Source: Parietaria judaica
Lineage: Eukaryota; Streptophyta; Magnoliopsida; Rosales; Urticaceae
Length of the DNA: 64,000 nt
Direction: 5' to 3'
Assembly: GCA_954871525.1 (NCBI GenBank)
Contig: OX940863.1
Coordinates: forward strand, 2,394,001-2,458,000
The position numbers and the translations under genes are program-made. A model generated the notes under the pieces. It saw only the letters and a list, made by a program, of their open reading frames with translations. It made no database searches and was not told the origin of the DNA. Each line of letters opens with the position of its first letter. The stretch's first letter is position 1. Below are positions 48,329 through 64,000 of this stretch, piece after piece.

Positions 48329-49448
48329 GTTGGTTTATAAGGAACAATAAATAATAGCAAATGATATTTTTTGTCTTCTGTTAAATTTGGTGTAGCAGCC
48401 GTGAGAAAAGCCTAAATTTACGAACTTTCTTTGGATTATTATCGCCACTTTTCTAGTCTCCGCAACAACGTAACTCAATTTCTAATCAATAAGACAACTT
48501 TTTTTTTTTTTTTTAGTAAAAAGGTGAGGAAAAAAAGCTATTAAAGTAAAATGTGAAAGTAAATTAAAGGCGAAGCAGTAATTATATGACCAACTTTATT
48601 TTATCGTGTCTATGTAAAAAGAATAATAGTGCCACATAGAATATAGATGATTTAACTTCCTCTAAAAATAATAATTACATAAGCATTTAGTCAAACTTAA
48701 TCCAGAAATTCAATAGTGCCAAAATCATTATCATTGGTAGGTAAAAGCCTTGTATGTTATTATTATATAACTTTTCTCCGTACATTAAAAAAAAGTATTT
48801 TGTTAATTTGTACTGCACTTATCAGAAACAAACCCTTTGCTGTTCTGCAGTTATGCAATTATTTTATACGATTTAATTTACGCACAAATATTATATTTAT
48901 AGTAGACTTTTCAATAATAATTTTCTCATATTGGATGCTTAAGAATTTAAGCTCCTTAGCTGGAATTTACACGTTGATTTAACATCAGGTTGTTGTGATT
49001 TTAGTCAGCTCTAGTCCTTGTCGTGGTTGGTACACTAATACAATAACACATTAAAGATTACTGGCATCAGTATTTAAATTTTGATTATTGGAGATAGCAA
49101 AGTCTAAAGTGAAAAAATAACAATAAAAGTACTCAAAATTGACAAAATTGAGACAACGTATTTTTTCATATTTTTTATTTCTATAAACGCTGGTCAAATT
49201 CCACAAGGTAAGTCGACGTTTGACAAAACTAAGCCACATAGCATTTGACCAACGTCCATAAAAAAACAAAATGGACGAAACTATGTGTTGTCTCAAGTAT
49301 GTTAATTTTGGATATTTTTGCCGTATATTTTATTTTACACTTATGTCATTACAGTTAGTCAAAATTTGGGTACTTACATGGTCAATATCCTGAAATAATA
49401 CTTAAAATGTTACATTATTGTTATTACTTATTACAAAAATAAATAATA
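48329..49448. other. AT-rich intergenic DNA with a decayed fold-back element
   Basis: No gene is seen. About 49107-49325 is an imperfect inverted repeat (TACTCAAAATTGACAAAATT on the left against ATATCCAAAATTAACATACTT on the other strand), likely an old MULE-type MITE without a clear TSD. Confidence 0.45.
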
Positions 49449-50695
49449 GGGTTAATTGCGGCAAAAGACCCAACCTTTGGTCAAATGTTTTGTTGTGTAT
49501 ACAACCTCTGTAAATAGCAGCAAAAGTACCCAAACTCGGTATTTGGGAGTTGATTGAGAAAATCTATCTATGTGGCAATCAGCCTTTGCCATGTGGCATG
49601 CCACATGACACTTAGCCGCCACGTGGCATGCCACGTAATTTTTACTTTTTAAATATTTTTTAAATTATTGTTATTTTTTAAACAAAATTATTTTATATTT
49701 TTATTTTCAATAAAAAATATTTTTCCAATAATAACAAATAATGAATATCTAAATTTAAATATTCATTATTGATTACAAATATTTATTTTTTAAAAAGTGG
49801 GTAGAACGAAATAAAAATCACCGTTCACGGTTCACTTGAACTCCGTTTCCGATCCGGTTCACGCTTCGAATAAAATTGTTTAATATGTTTAATAATAATA
49901 ACCAATAAACACATCCATATTGTTTACAAAGTCAAGACATAATTAAATACACACCACTTATTAAAAAAAAATAGTAGTCATATTTATATTTAACGAAAAA
50001 TTATTTTTATTTGTTTACATGATATTTTTTTTTGTGTTTGCATTTTATACACACCACTTATTAAAAAAAAATAGTAGTCATATTTATATTTAACGAAAAT
50101 TTATTTTTATTTGTTTACATGATATTTTTTTGTGTGTTTGCATTTTATAATAATAATTGTTTAATATGTTTTTTTATTTATATATTATTCTTTTTTTAAA
50201 ATTGTCATTAAATAATCATATGATTATCATTGGTTATTATTATTAAACATATTAAGCGATTTCATTCCACCTGTGAGGCGGATCGGAGGCAGAGCTTGAG
50301 TGAACCGTGAACAGTGATTTTTTCCTTTATTTATTTCGTTTGACCCACTTTTCTAAAATGAATAATTATATTTAATAATAAAAACCAATAATGAATATTT
50401 AAATATTCATTATTGGTTATTATTGAAAACTAATATTATTTTTTAAAAAAATTAAAAAAAAATTATAAAAAAATAATATTTTTTAAATTATTTAATAAAA
50501 TAATAATTACGTGGCATGCCACGTGGCGGCCTAGTGCCATGTGGCATGTCACGTGGAAAATGCTAATAGCCACATGGACAAATATTCTCGGTCAACTCCC
50601 AAATGCCGAGTTTGGTACTTTTATCGCTATTACGGAGGTTGTATACACAACAGAGCATTTGACCAAAGGTTGGGTCTTTTTGCCGCAATTAACCC
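49449..50695. mobile_element. Fold-back MULE with very long inverted arms
   Basis: The perfect 9-bp duplication TAAATAATA flanks the element (49440-49448 and 50696-50704). The ends read GGGTTAATTGCGGCAAAAGA inward from both sides. Imperfect arms extend about 400 bp each, through CACGTGGCATGCCACGTG-like blocks and a GGTTCACTTGAACTC / GAGTGAACCGTGAAC pair. The centre holds a 100-bp tandem duplication (49948-50047 and 50048-50147). It has no transposase. Confidence 0.9.
49948..50147. repeat. 100-bp tandem duplication in the MULE loop
   Basis: Two copies, each starting TACACACCACTTATTAAAAA, lie exactly 100 bp apart and differ at only a few positions. Confidence 0.85.
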
Positions 50696-50704
50696 TAAAT
50701 AATA

Positions 50705-51169
50705 TTTACGTACAAGTTCTCAAAATTTACTAACGTTGGCAATGAAGTCCTAATCTTTATGCTAGAATTTGTACCCAAACACCTGTTTATGCTATAATCA
50801 AAGTCAAACATTGGGTGTTTACTCAGGAAAAAAAAAAGAGAAGTTAATTAGAACTTTATTGCCATATTTTAAGTACTTATACAGCAAATATTGAAAGAAA
50901 AAAGAGAGAGAGAGAAAAAGGCCATGGCCCATGGGGTTCATTTTACCATGTCTGATTATCTGAGTGGTGGAGTGGGACCAACCTGGGTTTGCTCAATGAA
51001 CAAAAGCTTAACAGTAAATTTGTGTTCTTTGTGATTCATAGCCTATAATACTTTTGCTTCGACCCATTGGGATTTTTGTTTTTATTTTTGAGGATCATCA
51101 ATGAACGAACTGTAATAGTTGCACCGTGGATCAACACGCAGGAATTGCAGAAAGCTTGAGTCTTTGACC
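50705..51169. other. Promoter region of the receptor kinase gene
   Basis: AT-rich, with a GA tract near 50900-50918. No clear TATA box could be chosen. Confidence 0.4.
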
Positions 51170-54100
51170 ATGGCGATGAACAATCTCTCTGCTTTCTTCT
51201 TCGTCGCAACGATCACTACCCTTGTGTCGCTGAGATTCGCCGACTCCAAGCTGCCTCAAGACGAAGGTGAGAGAGCTTATTCGAACTCAACTCTCATGAC
51301 TTGTGAGGAGAGAGAGAGAGAGAGAGGAGAGAGAGACTAAAATCTCTGAGCTTGCTTGGGTTTTTAAGCGAGACTCTGAACACTAAGTATAGGATTTTCT
51401 CAGCAACCAAACAGAAATTTTCCTCAGTTTTTGTAAAAGCTTTAAAAAAAAAAGAAAAAAAAAATCCAATTTAGTAGTAGAAAACTGCAGTACAATAAAT
51501 TCAGAATTAGGAATTATATGCTTTTGGAAGATCTGTAATCCGTTTTTGTCTTGACGGAATCGATAGTCGACGCTCTTGGAGAAATCGCAAGCACAATGGG
51601 GTCAACGTACTGGAAAATCAACAGCGACACTTGCGAAATCGAAATGGTTGGAATGAGCAGGGAGGCAACGCCCGGATTTGATAGCGGGATCGGCTGCGAC
51701 TGCAGCTTCGAGAATGGCACCGTCTGTCACGTTGTAAGCATGTACACTTCTTCCATTTTTATTAAATTTTGGATCATCATTTTCTCAATTACAAAGTATG
51801 CATTACATTGTGAATTCTGTTAATATGGTGTAATTGATTTCTCATGTATTATAGAATCCTCAAGGGTTATAGTCTACCGGGCTCACTCCCGCCTCAGTTG
51901 GTCAAACTTCCGTATCTCAGAGAAGTGTAAGAACACCGTGAAATATATCTCCGTGTTCTTTTCAAGAAATTTGTAATGTTCTCTCTTTCTATTTTTCTCA
52001 GTGACTTTGCTCTTAACTACCTCAAAGGAACGGTACCGCGAGAATGGGCTTCTCTACAGTTAACCAATCTGTAAGCTCGCCGTTTTCTATCGTTGAGTTT
52101 GTTACTTAGTCATCGAACTAATGTGCTTTGTTCTTGTAGCTCTCTTCTTGTGAATCGCTTGTCGGGCGAAATTCCGAAGGTGTTGGCGAATATCACCACA
52201 CTTGCGTATCTGTAAGAACTGATCTCGACATTTTGTTCGGCATAAAAACGAGCATTTTAACTCATTTTTGTGGCGAATGTACAATCAGGAACCTGGAAGC
52301 AAACCGATTCTCTGGCGTTGTTCCTCCCGAGCTGGGAAGATTAACCAACCTGCAAACTTTGTATGTCGTTTTGCTAACTTTTTGAACTTTCAATTTATTT
52401 ATTTTTGTTAAATTGGAATGAAGTTCGTTCATTTTGATGGTCCGTTTGCAGAATGTTGTCCTCCAATAACTTAACTGGAAACTTGCCAGTCACGTTTTCC
52501 GAGCTAAAAAATCTTACGGATTTGTAAGTATATGTCTGAATCATAAACTTTGCATACATATACAATAGTCATTATATGCATTTTTTTGTCCCGTGCAGTC
52601 GGATAAATGACAACGATTTCACTGGAAGCATACCTGAATTCATACAGAATTGGAGTCAATTGAAGAGATTGTAAGGATCATTGTATTCTGTCATGGTTTT
52701 TTTTTTATAAAATATTTTGTATGGATATACTGAAGGGACTGGTTTTGAGTTATTGCAGAGAAATCCATGCAAGCGGACTTCGAGGGCCGATTCCGTCAAA
52801 TATATCCCAGTTGATTAATTTAGAACTGTTGTGAGTATCTGAATTCTCGACTTTATTTACTAGAAATTTTTTTGTTAAAATCTCTTCTTTATATCGTTTT
52901 TCCCAGGCGGATTAGCGATATGAACGGACCAGAGCAAGCATTTCCGATGCTGAGAAACATGGAAAGCATTACGACACTGTATGTTCGACCTTCATTATCA
53001 ATTCTCTTGTAGAGTAACTTGGGATTTTTTATTTATTTTTCGTTGGCGGTTTATATAACGAGAATCAGCTGTATCGTACAGGGTACTTAGAAGCTGCAAC
53101 ATTTCTGGAGAAATACCTTCATACATCTGGTCAATGAAGAAGCTTGACCAATTGTAATTACCGATCTCTGAACATTATGCTTCGATGTTTCGAATTACCA
53201 AAATCTGTTTATAAAATAACGCGAAAAGCTTATCCCGGAGACAGAGATATAACCTTTATTTTTATTTATTTTCCTGTGACTGTTAATAGGGATTTGAGTT
53301 TCAATAATTTGGTCGGGGAAATTCCGGCCGCAATACAGCGTAAGCGATTCGTGTAAGTGCTTTTTAATAGATTTTATACTACATTTATTTTCCATAACTT
53401 GCTTTTATTTACGTGCTTGTTCATTGCCTTGACATCTTATTTTTTTCAGGTTTTTAACGGGAAATTCACTGAGTGGAAGCATACCCGAATCGATCTTGAT
53501 CGACGGAACAAGTGTGTATGTTTCCTATCTATAATGCGGAGTTGTTAGCTTAATAAGAATCTCATTTTTCTGGTTGATTTTAGAGTCCAAAATATTCACA
53601 TGTCATGTATAATTTCTCGTACAAGTGAGACTAAATAACGTTATTTAACATGTTCCGTTTAGCGATCTTTCTTACAACAACTTCACGTTGCAAGGACCCG
53701 ATCAAGCCACTTGCCGAGAGAGCAGGTCAGTGATTTTTGTTCGCCAAAATCCTTCAATGCTTTGTAATTGGAATCTTCGACAAAACCTATTTTTCTTCCA
53801 TGTTCTTATCTCAGGAATATGAACTTGAATCTGTTTCGGAGCTCCTCTATGCAGAACAACCTGTGAGACAAGCTAACTTTTTCTGTTTCGTCTGGTTATA
53901 GTCGATATATATTTTATTACTGACTGATTTCGTTTTTTTTTTTTTTTTTTTTTTTCCGGTTTTTCCATTCATCGCAGAAGAGGGCTTCCTTGCTTGAATG
54001 AATTCAAATGTCCACGATGTAATGAGAATCAATTATATCTGTTTCATATCACGACGTTATGATTACGTTACTCATAGTTATGTTGTCGTGCTCTAAATTT

Positions 54101-56591
54101 CTTAACTCTAAATTTTTTCAAGGCAGATTCAAACTGTTGGAACGTAAATAGTGGCGGAAAAGATGTAAGAGTAAAGGAAAAGAGCAAAAATCTCGAGTTC
54201 ACCGGAGACGGCAACGTTGAAGGCGGTGTCGCAAAATATTATTTAAATGAAGATAGTTACTGGGGATTGAGTAGCACCGGAGATTTCATGGACGACAACG
54301 ATATCCAAAACACACGTTATGTCGTGACTAAACTGTCACCGAACATCTCTGAACTATATAGAACGGCTCGTGTGGCTCCGATATCGTTGACTTACTTTCA
54401 TCGATGTTTGGATAATGGGAACTATACAGTCAACCTCCACTTTGCAGAGATACAGTTCACGAGCGATAGGATGTATACCAGTCTCGGGAGGCGGTTTTTT
54501 GATATATACATACAGGTATATGCAGTTCAATACACTGATATAGTATTAAGGTTTCATTATGCTGTAGTTAACAGTTTGAATGCAGGAAATATTGGTGCGC
54601 AAGGACTTCAATATTGAAGACGAGGCGAAAATGGCCGAGACGCCGGTGGTAATTTCCCTGCGTAAAGTAAATGTGATAAATAACGGATTGGAGATCAGAT
54701 TATACTTTGCTGGGAAAGGCACAGTGAGAATTCCTGAAGGAGGAGTATATGGGCCTCTTATATCGGCCATTTCGGTAGTTTCCGGTACGTCATTTGAACG
54801 ACTATCATCTTTTTACAAAATAGAGGCCATAAATTTAACATATCTAATTTTATCTTAACCTTCTGGAATTTAGCCATTTCGGTTCTGTACGTGCTTGTAC
54901 CTCTTTCTGCTTATTTAACCTACCTCGTAGATACCAAAATCGATTGTTCTTTCTCCAGATTCGAAGAGTTGCGCTTACGGTGGTAAGAAAAAAAGTACTG
55001 CTTCTATCATAGTCGGTGTCGTAATTGGAGGACTATGTGTATTCTTTGTGGTTCTCGGAATCTTTCTCTGGAAAAGAAGCCTAAAAATAAGCAAGAGAAA
55101 TCCAGGTGCCGATATATCCGAAATCTTATGATGATATACCGTTTTCATGGAAAATCACAATTTTTTTTTAAGTAATGCGTTTTGTTTTGGACAGATCTCA
55201 AGGGGCTCGAACAGCAGACCGGAACTTTTACATTGAAACAAATAAAAGCCGCAACCGATGACTTTGATCACTCTAATAAGATAGGAGAAGGCGGTTTTGG
55301 ACCCGTGTACAAGGTAATTTGCGATTAGTTTATGAAAAAAAAAATCAAATTAAACATTTAGCCATATTCCTCAAACATCTAATTATAGCTGTTAACCGGA
55401 GGGCAGGGTCAATTACCGGATGGGACCGTTATTGCGGTCAAGCAGCTTTCTTCGAGATCAAGGCAGGGAAACCGTGAATTCCTCAACGAGATCGCCATGA
55501 TCTCTTGCCTCCAGCACCCGAATCTCGTGAAACTGCACGGATTTTGTGTCGAGGCTGATCAGTTGATGCTGGTTTACGAGTATATGGAGAACAATAGTCT
55601 AGCCCGTGCTTTGTTCGGTCAGTTTGTTTTCCTTCGCAAAGTTTGCAACTTTACTTGGAATCGTTTCTTGAAGACGATCATGTCATGTCCACTTTTTAGG
55701 TCCTAGAAATCGGATCGCTATGGACTGGGAAACTAGGCATAAGATTTGCATTGGTATAGCAAGAGGGCTAGCTTTCCTTCACGAAGAATCGAGGCTCAAA
55801 ATCGTCCACCGAGACATCAAGGCCACCAACGTGCTGCTCGATGCAGAGTTAAACCCTAAAATTTCAGATTTCGGATTGGCCAAGCTCGACGAAGAGGAAA
55901 AGTCACACATCAGCACCCGAGTTGCCGGGACCATGTCAGTTACAATTTAGTTATTACAAACAAATTTTCAATCTGCTACCGAACTTTTCCGAGCTTGAAG
56001 ATATCAAATTCTTCGTCTGCAGAGGATATATGGCGCCGGAATATGCTCTGTGGGGTCACCTAAGCTACAAAGCTGACGTGTACAGTTTCGGAGTTGTGGC
56101 TTTAGAGGTTATCAGCGGGAAAAACAACAACAATTATATGCCGAATGACCCCTATGTTTGCCTTCTGGATTGGGTATGAAACTAACAAATTACTTACGAC
56201 AATGAACAAGAACTTGTTATGAAACTGAAAGACCTCGGTTTTGCAGGCGTGTCACCTGCTACAAAGTGGGAACTTCATGGAGCTCGTTGACGAGAATCTG
56301 GGCTCGGATATAGACAAGAAGCAAGCGGAGACTTTGCTTAAAGTGGCTCTCTTGTGCACTAGCGCCTCGCCTTCGATTCGGCCAACAATGTCGGAAGTGG
56401 TGAGCATGCTCGAAGAACGATCAGCTGTTCCAGAGTTCATCCCGGAGCAAAGTGCGTTTGGTGGAGATTTGAGATTCAAAGCCATGCGAGACTTGCGTAA
56501 AGAGAAGGAAAGTCAACACTTCACCAAGAGCCAAACTGAGAATTCGAACATCGCTCACACGTTCTCGTCAACGAGCTTTTCGCATTCCTGA
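51170..56591 (+). CDS. LRR-malectin receptor-like kinase, LRR-VIII-2 type
   Basis: Exons: 51170-51266, 51567-51733, then 51855- or 51865-51926, 52002-52070, 52140-52211, 52289-52360, 52452-52523, 52599-52670, 52759-52830, 52907-52978, 53082-53153, 53290-53352, 53450-53515, 53663-53725, 53815-53862, 53978-54018, 54127-54515, 54586-54784, 54959-55105, 55195-55313, 55407-55617, 55700-55934, 56023-56173, 56247-56591. Using 51865 the product is 991 residues. Order: signal peptide (1-25), LRRs mostly one per 72-nt phase-2 exon (about 85-390), malectin domain (about 395-590), membrane segment (about 602-624), kinase with [11 protein letters not shown]690, HRDIKATN (about 785) and DFG (about 805). 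The kinase looks active. Ligand unknown. The exon 2/3 junction is out of frame by one base with the standard acceptor (see findings). Confidence 0.9.
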
Positions 56592-56818
56592 GCAACCATA
56601 ATTGCAAAAATCCGTATCCAGTCGCTTGAATTTTGTATGATAATCTTCCCTGTTGTGTAGAGATTTCTGATTTGAGAGTTTTTTTAGTAGTATTTTTATT
56701 TGTACAGAGCAATAACATGATTATGGCTAATTAACTTAAATAAAAATTGAATTATGGTGAAGTAAGGTTTTATAAGATGTCTTTGTAAGTGTAGAACAAA
56801 ACTTGATTATTACATCTA

Positions 56819-59779
<2,961 letters not shown>

Positions 59780-60465
59780 TGTTAGCTGGTTCTGAGTTCT
59801 GGTTCGATTTCACCGAAACCCTAGAAGAGCCTAATCTCTTGGGGTTTAAATCAACAGAGATGAACATGTCGTTTCCTCTAACTTTGTCGTTATTTTTATG
59901 TCGTTTTTGCTGCAGCAAAACATAGTCGTTTTGATTTGCTACATTTTGGATTCTGAATCGACGTCCCTTTGCAAATTTTGTCGTTTATTAATATTATTGT
60001 CGTTTCCCATGGTTGAAATTAAAATTTGAAGTTTTATTTCGAATGTTGGTGTACTTTGACTTTGTCCTATAGTTTTTAATATTTCGAAGCAATGTCCCAT
60101 ATATATTGTACAAAAAATAGCACATGATTTCTTATGAGTTAAAAATGATTTTTTTTTAATAAGATCGGTATATTAAATCATTAGATGATCGTTAAGGTCA
60201 AGAAATATAATTCTCAAAGAACAAATATGGTGATTTTTTAATGTATTAGATTTTATTTATGGTGATTATGAAAGAAAGAGAGAAAAAAAGGGACGCACCG
60301 CATAATTACTCAATTTAAATTTGATTTATGCACCCATAGTTTTTTTTTTTTTTTGGAAAAAGATATTGACCTAGCTGATTAAGAAAATTCAATATGGAAA
60401 AAAGGATCAATATGTGACTTGTATGTGTCGACAAATATATGCAATCACATTGTGCATAAAGATAA
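59780..60465. other. KRR1 5' region and intergenic DNA
   Basis: Upstream of the KRR1 ATG. No other gene is seen and no clear TATA box was identified. Confidence 0.45.
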
Positions 60466-60935
60466 GGGTTAATGACGGCAAAAATACCCAAAGTTTGATC
60501 AAAGAACCCCTCGTGTACCCAAAGTTTAAAAGTGGTGGCAAAAATACCCAAAGTCACATTTGGGGAGTTGACCACTCCATTCTCGTAACGCCGTTAACTT
60601 ACCTGTTAATTCTGGTCACGTGGACAAATCTGTTTTGTTAAGTGTAATCATTAGGGGTTCAATTAGTTGTGTTAAATAGTATTAATTAGGGGTTTAATTC
60701 ATTGTTTTGTCGTAAACGAGGCTGATGTGGGCTCGTTCACGTGGCAAAAATTATTATGTCAGCAACTCACGTTTGTCCACGTGGCCAGAGTTAACGGGTA
60801 AGTTAACGGCGTTACGAGAATGGAGTGGTCAACTCCCCAAATGCGACTTTGGGTATTTTTGCCACCACTTTTAAACTTTGGGTACACGAGGGGTTCTTTA
60901 ACCAAACTTTTGGGTATTTTTGCCGTCATTAACCC
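60466..60935. mobile_element. Fold-back Mutator-type MITE, second copy
   Basis: This 470-bp element is the same family as 32479-32947, with about 95% identity by eye. Its termini read GGGTTAATGACGGCAAAAAT inward from both ends. The perfect 9-bp duplication TAAAGATAA lies at 60457-60465 and 60936-60944. Confidence 0.9.
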
Positions 60936-61209
60936 TAAAGATAACATGTCCAAAACATGTATTTGGACTTTTATTTTATGCATTGAAATTCTTATTTATT
61001 TCCTTTTTTTTTAAATTTAATTGGCGCACGACTTCGTTGAATTCTCAACCTGCTCATTAAATCAGTTCGAATTTATCCAATTCCTTTTATTAATTTCCTG
61101 AAAAAAATCAAGGAAATGTGAGAATTATAGACCTCAAAATCAGTCATAAAGATAATTGATGGGGACATATACCCGAAAGAGGAAATAAATACCATCATAG
61201 TCGTGCCAG

Positions 61210-61790
61210 TGGTTTTAAATATCCGGATATGTCCTCGATATATCCACGACGTGCCCGGAAAATGAGAAATGCGATACGATATTCATTAGAAATCAATATA
61301 TCTATTTTTTTCCAATTATCCGTCGGCAAGCGTCGATATATCCGTAAACTAGAGAGTGCGAAACGACATAGATATCGGAATTTAAAGTCGTGCTTTATAA
61401 TTATGTTTGTACTCTATGACTTTATTATAATGTCTAGCTTATTTTATGTTATGTCGACATTTATGTTATGATGTATGACTTTTATGTTATATGTTTGTGT
61501 TATATTATGAATTATGAGTGTGTTTTCTAGGCTATAACTATGTGTCATATTTATTAAATTGGTAATTTAGAAACTATATAAAAATATGATTGAAATACTA
61601 AAAATATTTTCGGAAATATCCGTCGATATTTCGATAGGTATGCGATATATCCAGACTAAATTATGCGATATTCTCAGCAAGCGATATATCTTTTTCTTCG
61701 GATTTATCCATCGACATGCCCGTCGGCAAGCGATATATCCGTAAATTGGAGAGTGCGAAACGATATCGATATCGATATTTAGAACCCTAA
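61210..61790. mobile_element. MITE-like inverted-repeat sequence
   Basis: The left end CAGTGGTTTTAAATATCCGG resembles the right end on the other strand (TAGGGTTCTAAATATCGA). Inner blocks share GTCGGCAAGCG, GATATATCCGTAAA and GAGAGTGCGAAACGA in direct orientation. No clean target duplication, so the ends are approximate. Probably hAT-type. Confidence 0.45.
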
Positions 61791-63021
61791 ACACGACATA
61801 AAATCGTTAACATATTCTAAACATAATCACCTTAATGTACAATCGGTTTGACTCAGTCAAATTATTGATTCAGAATCAGTCCACTCCAACCCAATTTTTT
61901 TTTTTTTTATCAATTCAGATGAGTCGAATTCTTGTGAGTAGCAATTAGATCAATAAAATTATTATATCCATACCGTGTAAAATATTTTGATCCACATAGT
62001 TAGTAATTATCAAAATTTGTATCCGTAACTCATAACTATTAACTATTATAAGGTTATAATGTCATTATATAGTTGATATCTAATAGCAATCTTAGCCTCT
62101 TAACACAATCTAAAATAAATCTCTAAGAATTTAGAGGATCCAACCCGTTACCAACAACGTCTATGATATGCTGCTCGATCTATCATTTCCGGGTTTTTTT
62201 TTTTTATCATCTAAACGCGTTTATTTTGTCAAGAACATATTCACATTGATACTTTTGTCTAGCATATACGTACGTACTGAGAGGAAGAATAAGAAAGAGA
62301 GCGTGGTCTCAGTCAACGTATCATAAATGAAGTAAAACACAAAATCCCATGCATGAGCTAACTAGCTTTGTCATTTATGTATAGAGTCGCATTCAGATGT
62401 TCATCATGAATCACTTGACTTCTTTAACATCTGTGGGCCACGCAGAGAGAGACAATGAACGTAGAGATTTTTCCACCTAATCTTTATATTATGTATAGAT
62501 AAGTCAACTCATATACATATACATTGATATATATAAGGTTCGACTTTTCCACGATTATCTTCGATAATCTTCGATTATCTGTCTTGCCGGTAGTTATCGG
62601 CAAGACGGCTATGCCAGTACTTTTCCATGATTTTTGTCGAAAATCGGCAAACATCTTGAAAAATAACAAAATTATGGTACTTTTCAAGAAATTTTGCACT
62701 TTTCGATGATTTTATTCGAGTATTTACATATGTGAGAGTGAGACTATATTTTCTTTACCTATGTTTGAGTATGAAATGATTTTATTTTTGGCATTTTAAT
62801 GTTTTATCAACATTATAAACTTAGTAAATATATTCTTAAAAATATTTTAGTGATTTTTCATCGATAATCCTCGATAAGTGTCGATAATCCATCGATAATC
62901 CTCGATAAGTGTTGGTAACAATAATCTACAGTGTTTATTAGTTTTTCATCGATTAATCGGCAAGCAAACGATAAATCCGTCGAAAACGGCAAGCGATTTA
63001 TCGGCAAATTCGGCCAGTTGA

Positions 63022-63026
<5 letters not shown>
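61791..63026. other. AT-rich intergenic DNA with CGATAAT-type repeats
   Basis: No gene is seen. Between about 62545 and 63010 the motifs TCGATAATC, CTCGATAAGTG and CGGCAAGC recur, with a small hairpin at 62581-62606 (GTCTTGCCG / CGGCAAGAC). It may be a relative of the 61210-61790 element. Confidence 0.4.

Positions 63027-63094
<68 letters not shown>
63027..63094. repeat. (TA)n(GA)n compound microsatellite
   Basis: A run of TA dinucleotides of about 44 bp is followed directly by about 24 bp of GA. It ends 40 bp before the ATG at 63134, so it lies in the 5'UTR or core promoter of the next gene. Confidence 0.9.
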
Positions 63095-63133
63095 TATGCA
63101 AAACAAAGCCTTAGAAAAGTTCATAGGGTTCTC

Positions 63134-64000
63134 ATGGCGATATTCGAAGCATATAGGATTGTTCTACTTTGCATAATTTTGTGGAGTTTCTCACAATTAG
63201 CATCATCGGCAAATCAGCGTCTTCACGATGATGAAGGTAAGTGGATTCTCCTCTCTCGAACCTCTTGTTTATATCTGCAAAAGAATTTGTAATATTATTG
63301 TATATATAATATATATATATATATATAGTGTAATAGGATCAAAGTGATAAACATTTAAAAATAGAGATACCAAATGTTTTACTACAAAACTTGTGGACAT
63401 ATTCTTATATGATATAAGGCAATGAATTTTGGGGTCCCTTTAAATTTTCCCTTGATAGTTTCTAGGTCCAAATTCGGGTATCACTTAGTGGCCCTCGCAT
63501 TCAGATTTTACTTCGGCTTCTTTTTAGGTTCTTCAAGTTTCATTAGTTCTCTTGATCTCATTTGGCTTAGTGTATATATGTAAACTCGTATTTTTCATTT
63601 TTATTATCCCGAGCTCTAATTTTTTTTTTCTCAGTTTTTTCGGGTTTCAACCTAGTTGGAATTTGTTTTCACTTTGCGAGATTTTAAGCCTTTTTGTCTT
63701 TTATCAAAAAAAGATCTCTTCAAATGTTTATAGTTTTTTGTCCATTTATATATAATTATTTTGTTTTTGTAATTTCATTCTTGAAACTCATAAAACTATA
63801 TATGAATGAGAATAAAATATCACGATGTAGTTTAGCGATTTTAGAAAGTAAAAGATCAAACAATAAAGCTGCGGCGGACCTACAACCATCCCAAACATGG
63901 GAAATTGCAAAATGATTAATCTTAATTAAACATAAACTCTTTTTTTTTTCTTCTTTATATATATTATATATATATATATATTGATGAATTTTACAGTGCG
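63134..64000 (+). CDS. 5' end of a second LRR-VIII-2-type receptor kinase (partial)
   Basis: Exon 1 (63134-63236) encodes 34 residues: a signal peptide with hydrophobic core IVLLCIILWSFSQLA, then ANQRLHDDE, ending in phase 1 at GAAG|GTAAGT. This is the structure of exon 1 in the receptor kinase at 51170 (KLPQDE, same phase). The window ends 4 bp past an acceptor, TTTTACAG|TGCG, which restores a valine codon as in the paralogue (DEV). So intron 1 is 63237-63996 and exon 2 begins at 63997. An upstream ATG at 63096 opens a short different frame. The domain assignment rests on this similarity alone because the rest is outside the window. Confidence 0.6.

Overview
The window is nuclear DNA of a flowering plant, most likely a eudicot. 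The genes are intron-rich with GT-AG introns, the intergenic DNA is very AT-rich and full of small transposons, and every recognisable protein is plant-type: two NIP aquaporins, a SEIPIN2/3-type seipin, an LRR-malectin receptor kinase and KRR1. The species cannot be named from the sequence.

Layout. 1-11058: intergenic DNA holding a TTA-flanked Tourist/Harbinger-like element, a Pack-MULE carrying pieces of an AGC protein kinase, a retroposed 5S rRNA copy, an hAT MITE and a doubtful ORF at its right edge. 11059-23217: a complete, young Ty3/Gypsy Tat-lineage LTR retrotransposon on the minus strand. It has 854-bp LTRs differing at five positions and the target duplication ATATG. Its gag-pol is one reading frame cut by three stop codons. 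An antisense, apparently four-exon ORF lies between the integrase and the 3' LTR. 23218-31965: gene-poor, with MITEs and tandem repeats. 31966-35064 and 41415-43262: two five-exon NIP1-type aquaporin genes in tandem, separated by an hAT-like element with internal coding repeats. 44397-46479: seipin on the minus strand, convergent with the second NIP. 46480-51169: intergenic, with a possible solo LTR and a large fold-back MULE. 51170-56591: a 24-exon LRR-VIII-2 receptor kinase. 56819-59779: KRR1 on the minus strand, 12 exons, with an hAT MITE in one intron. 59780-63133: MITE-rich DNA. 63134-64000: first exon and start of the second exon of another receptor kinase of the same architecture, running off the window.

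How parts relate. The aquaporin pair looks like a local duplication; one copy has an aspartate in place of the asparagine of the first NPA box. The two receptor kinases are in the same orientation with KRR1 between them, typical of a dispersed tandem array. Many transposons could be bounded exactly by target-site duplications, including a family of Mutator-type MITEs with termini near GGGTTAAT.GCGGCAAAA.

The most unusual signal is in the retrotransposon. The in-frame stop between its protease and reverse transcriptase is TAG CAA TTA, the tobamovirus-type readthrough context, so that stop may be a programmed leaky one rather than decay.

All exon models are hand-derived from splice sites and phase; none was checked against transcripts.
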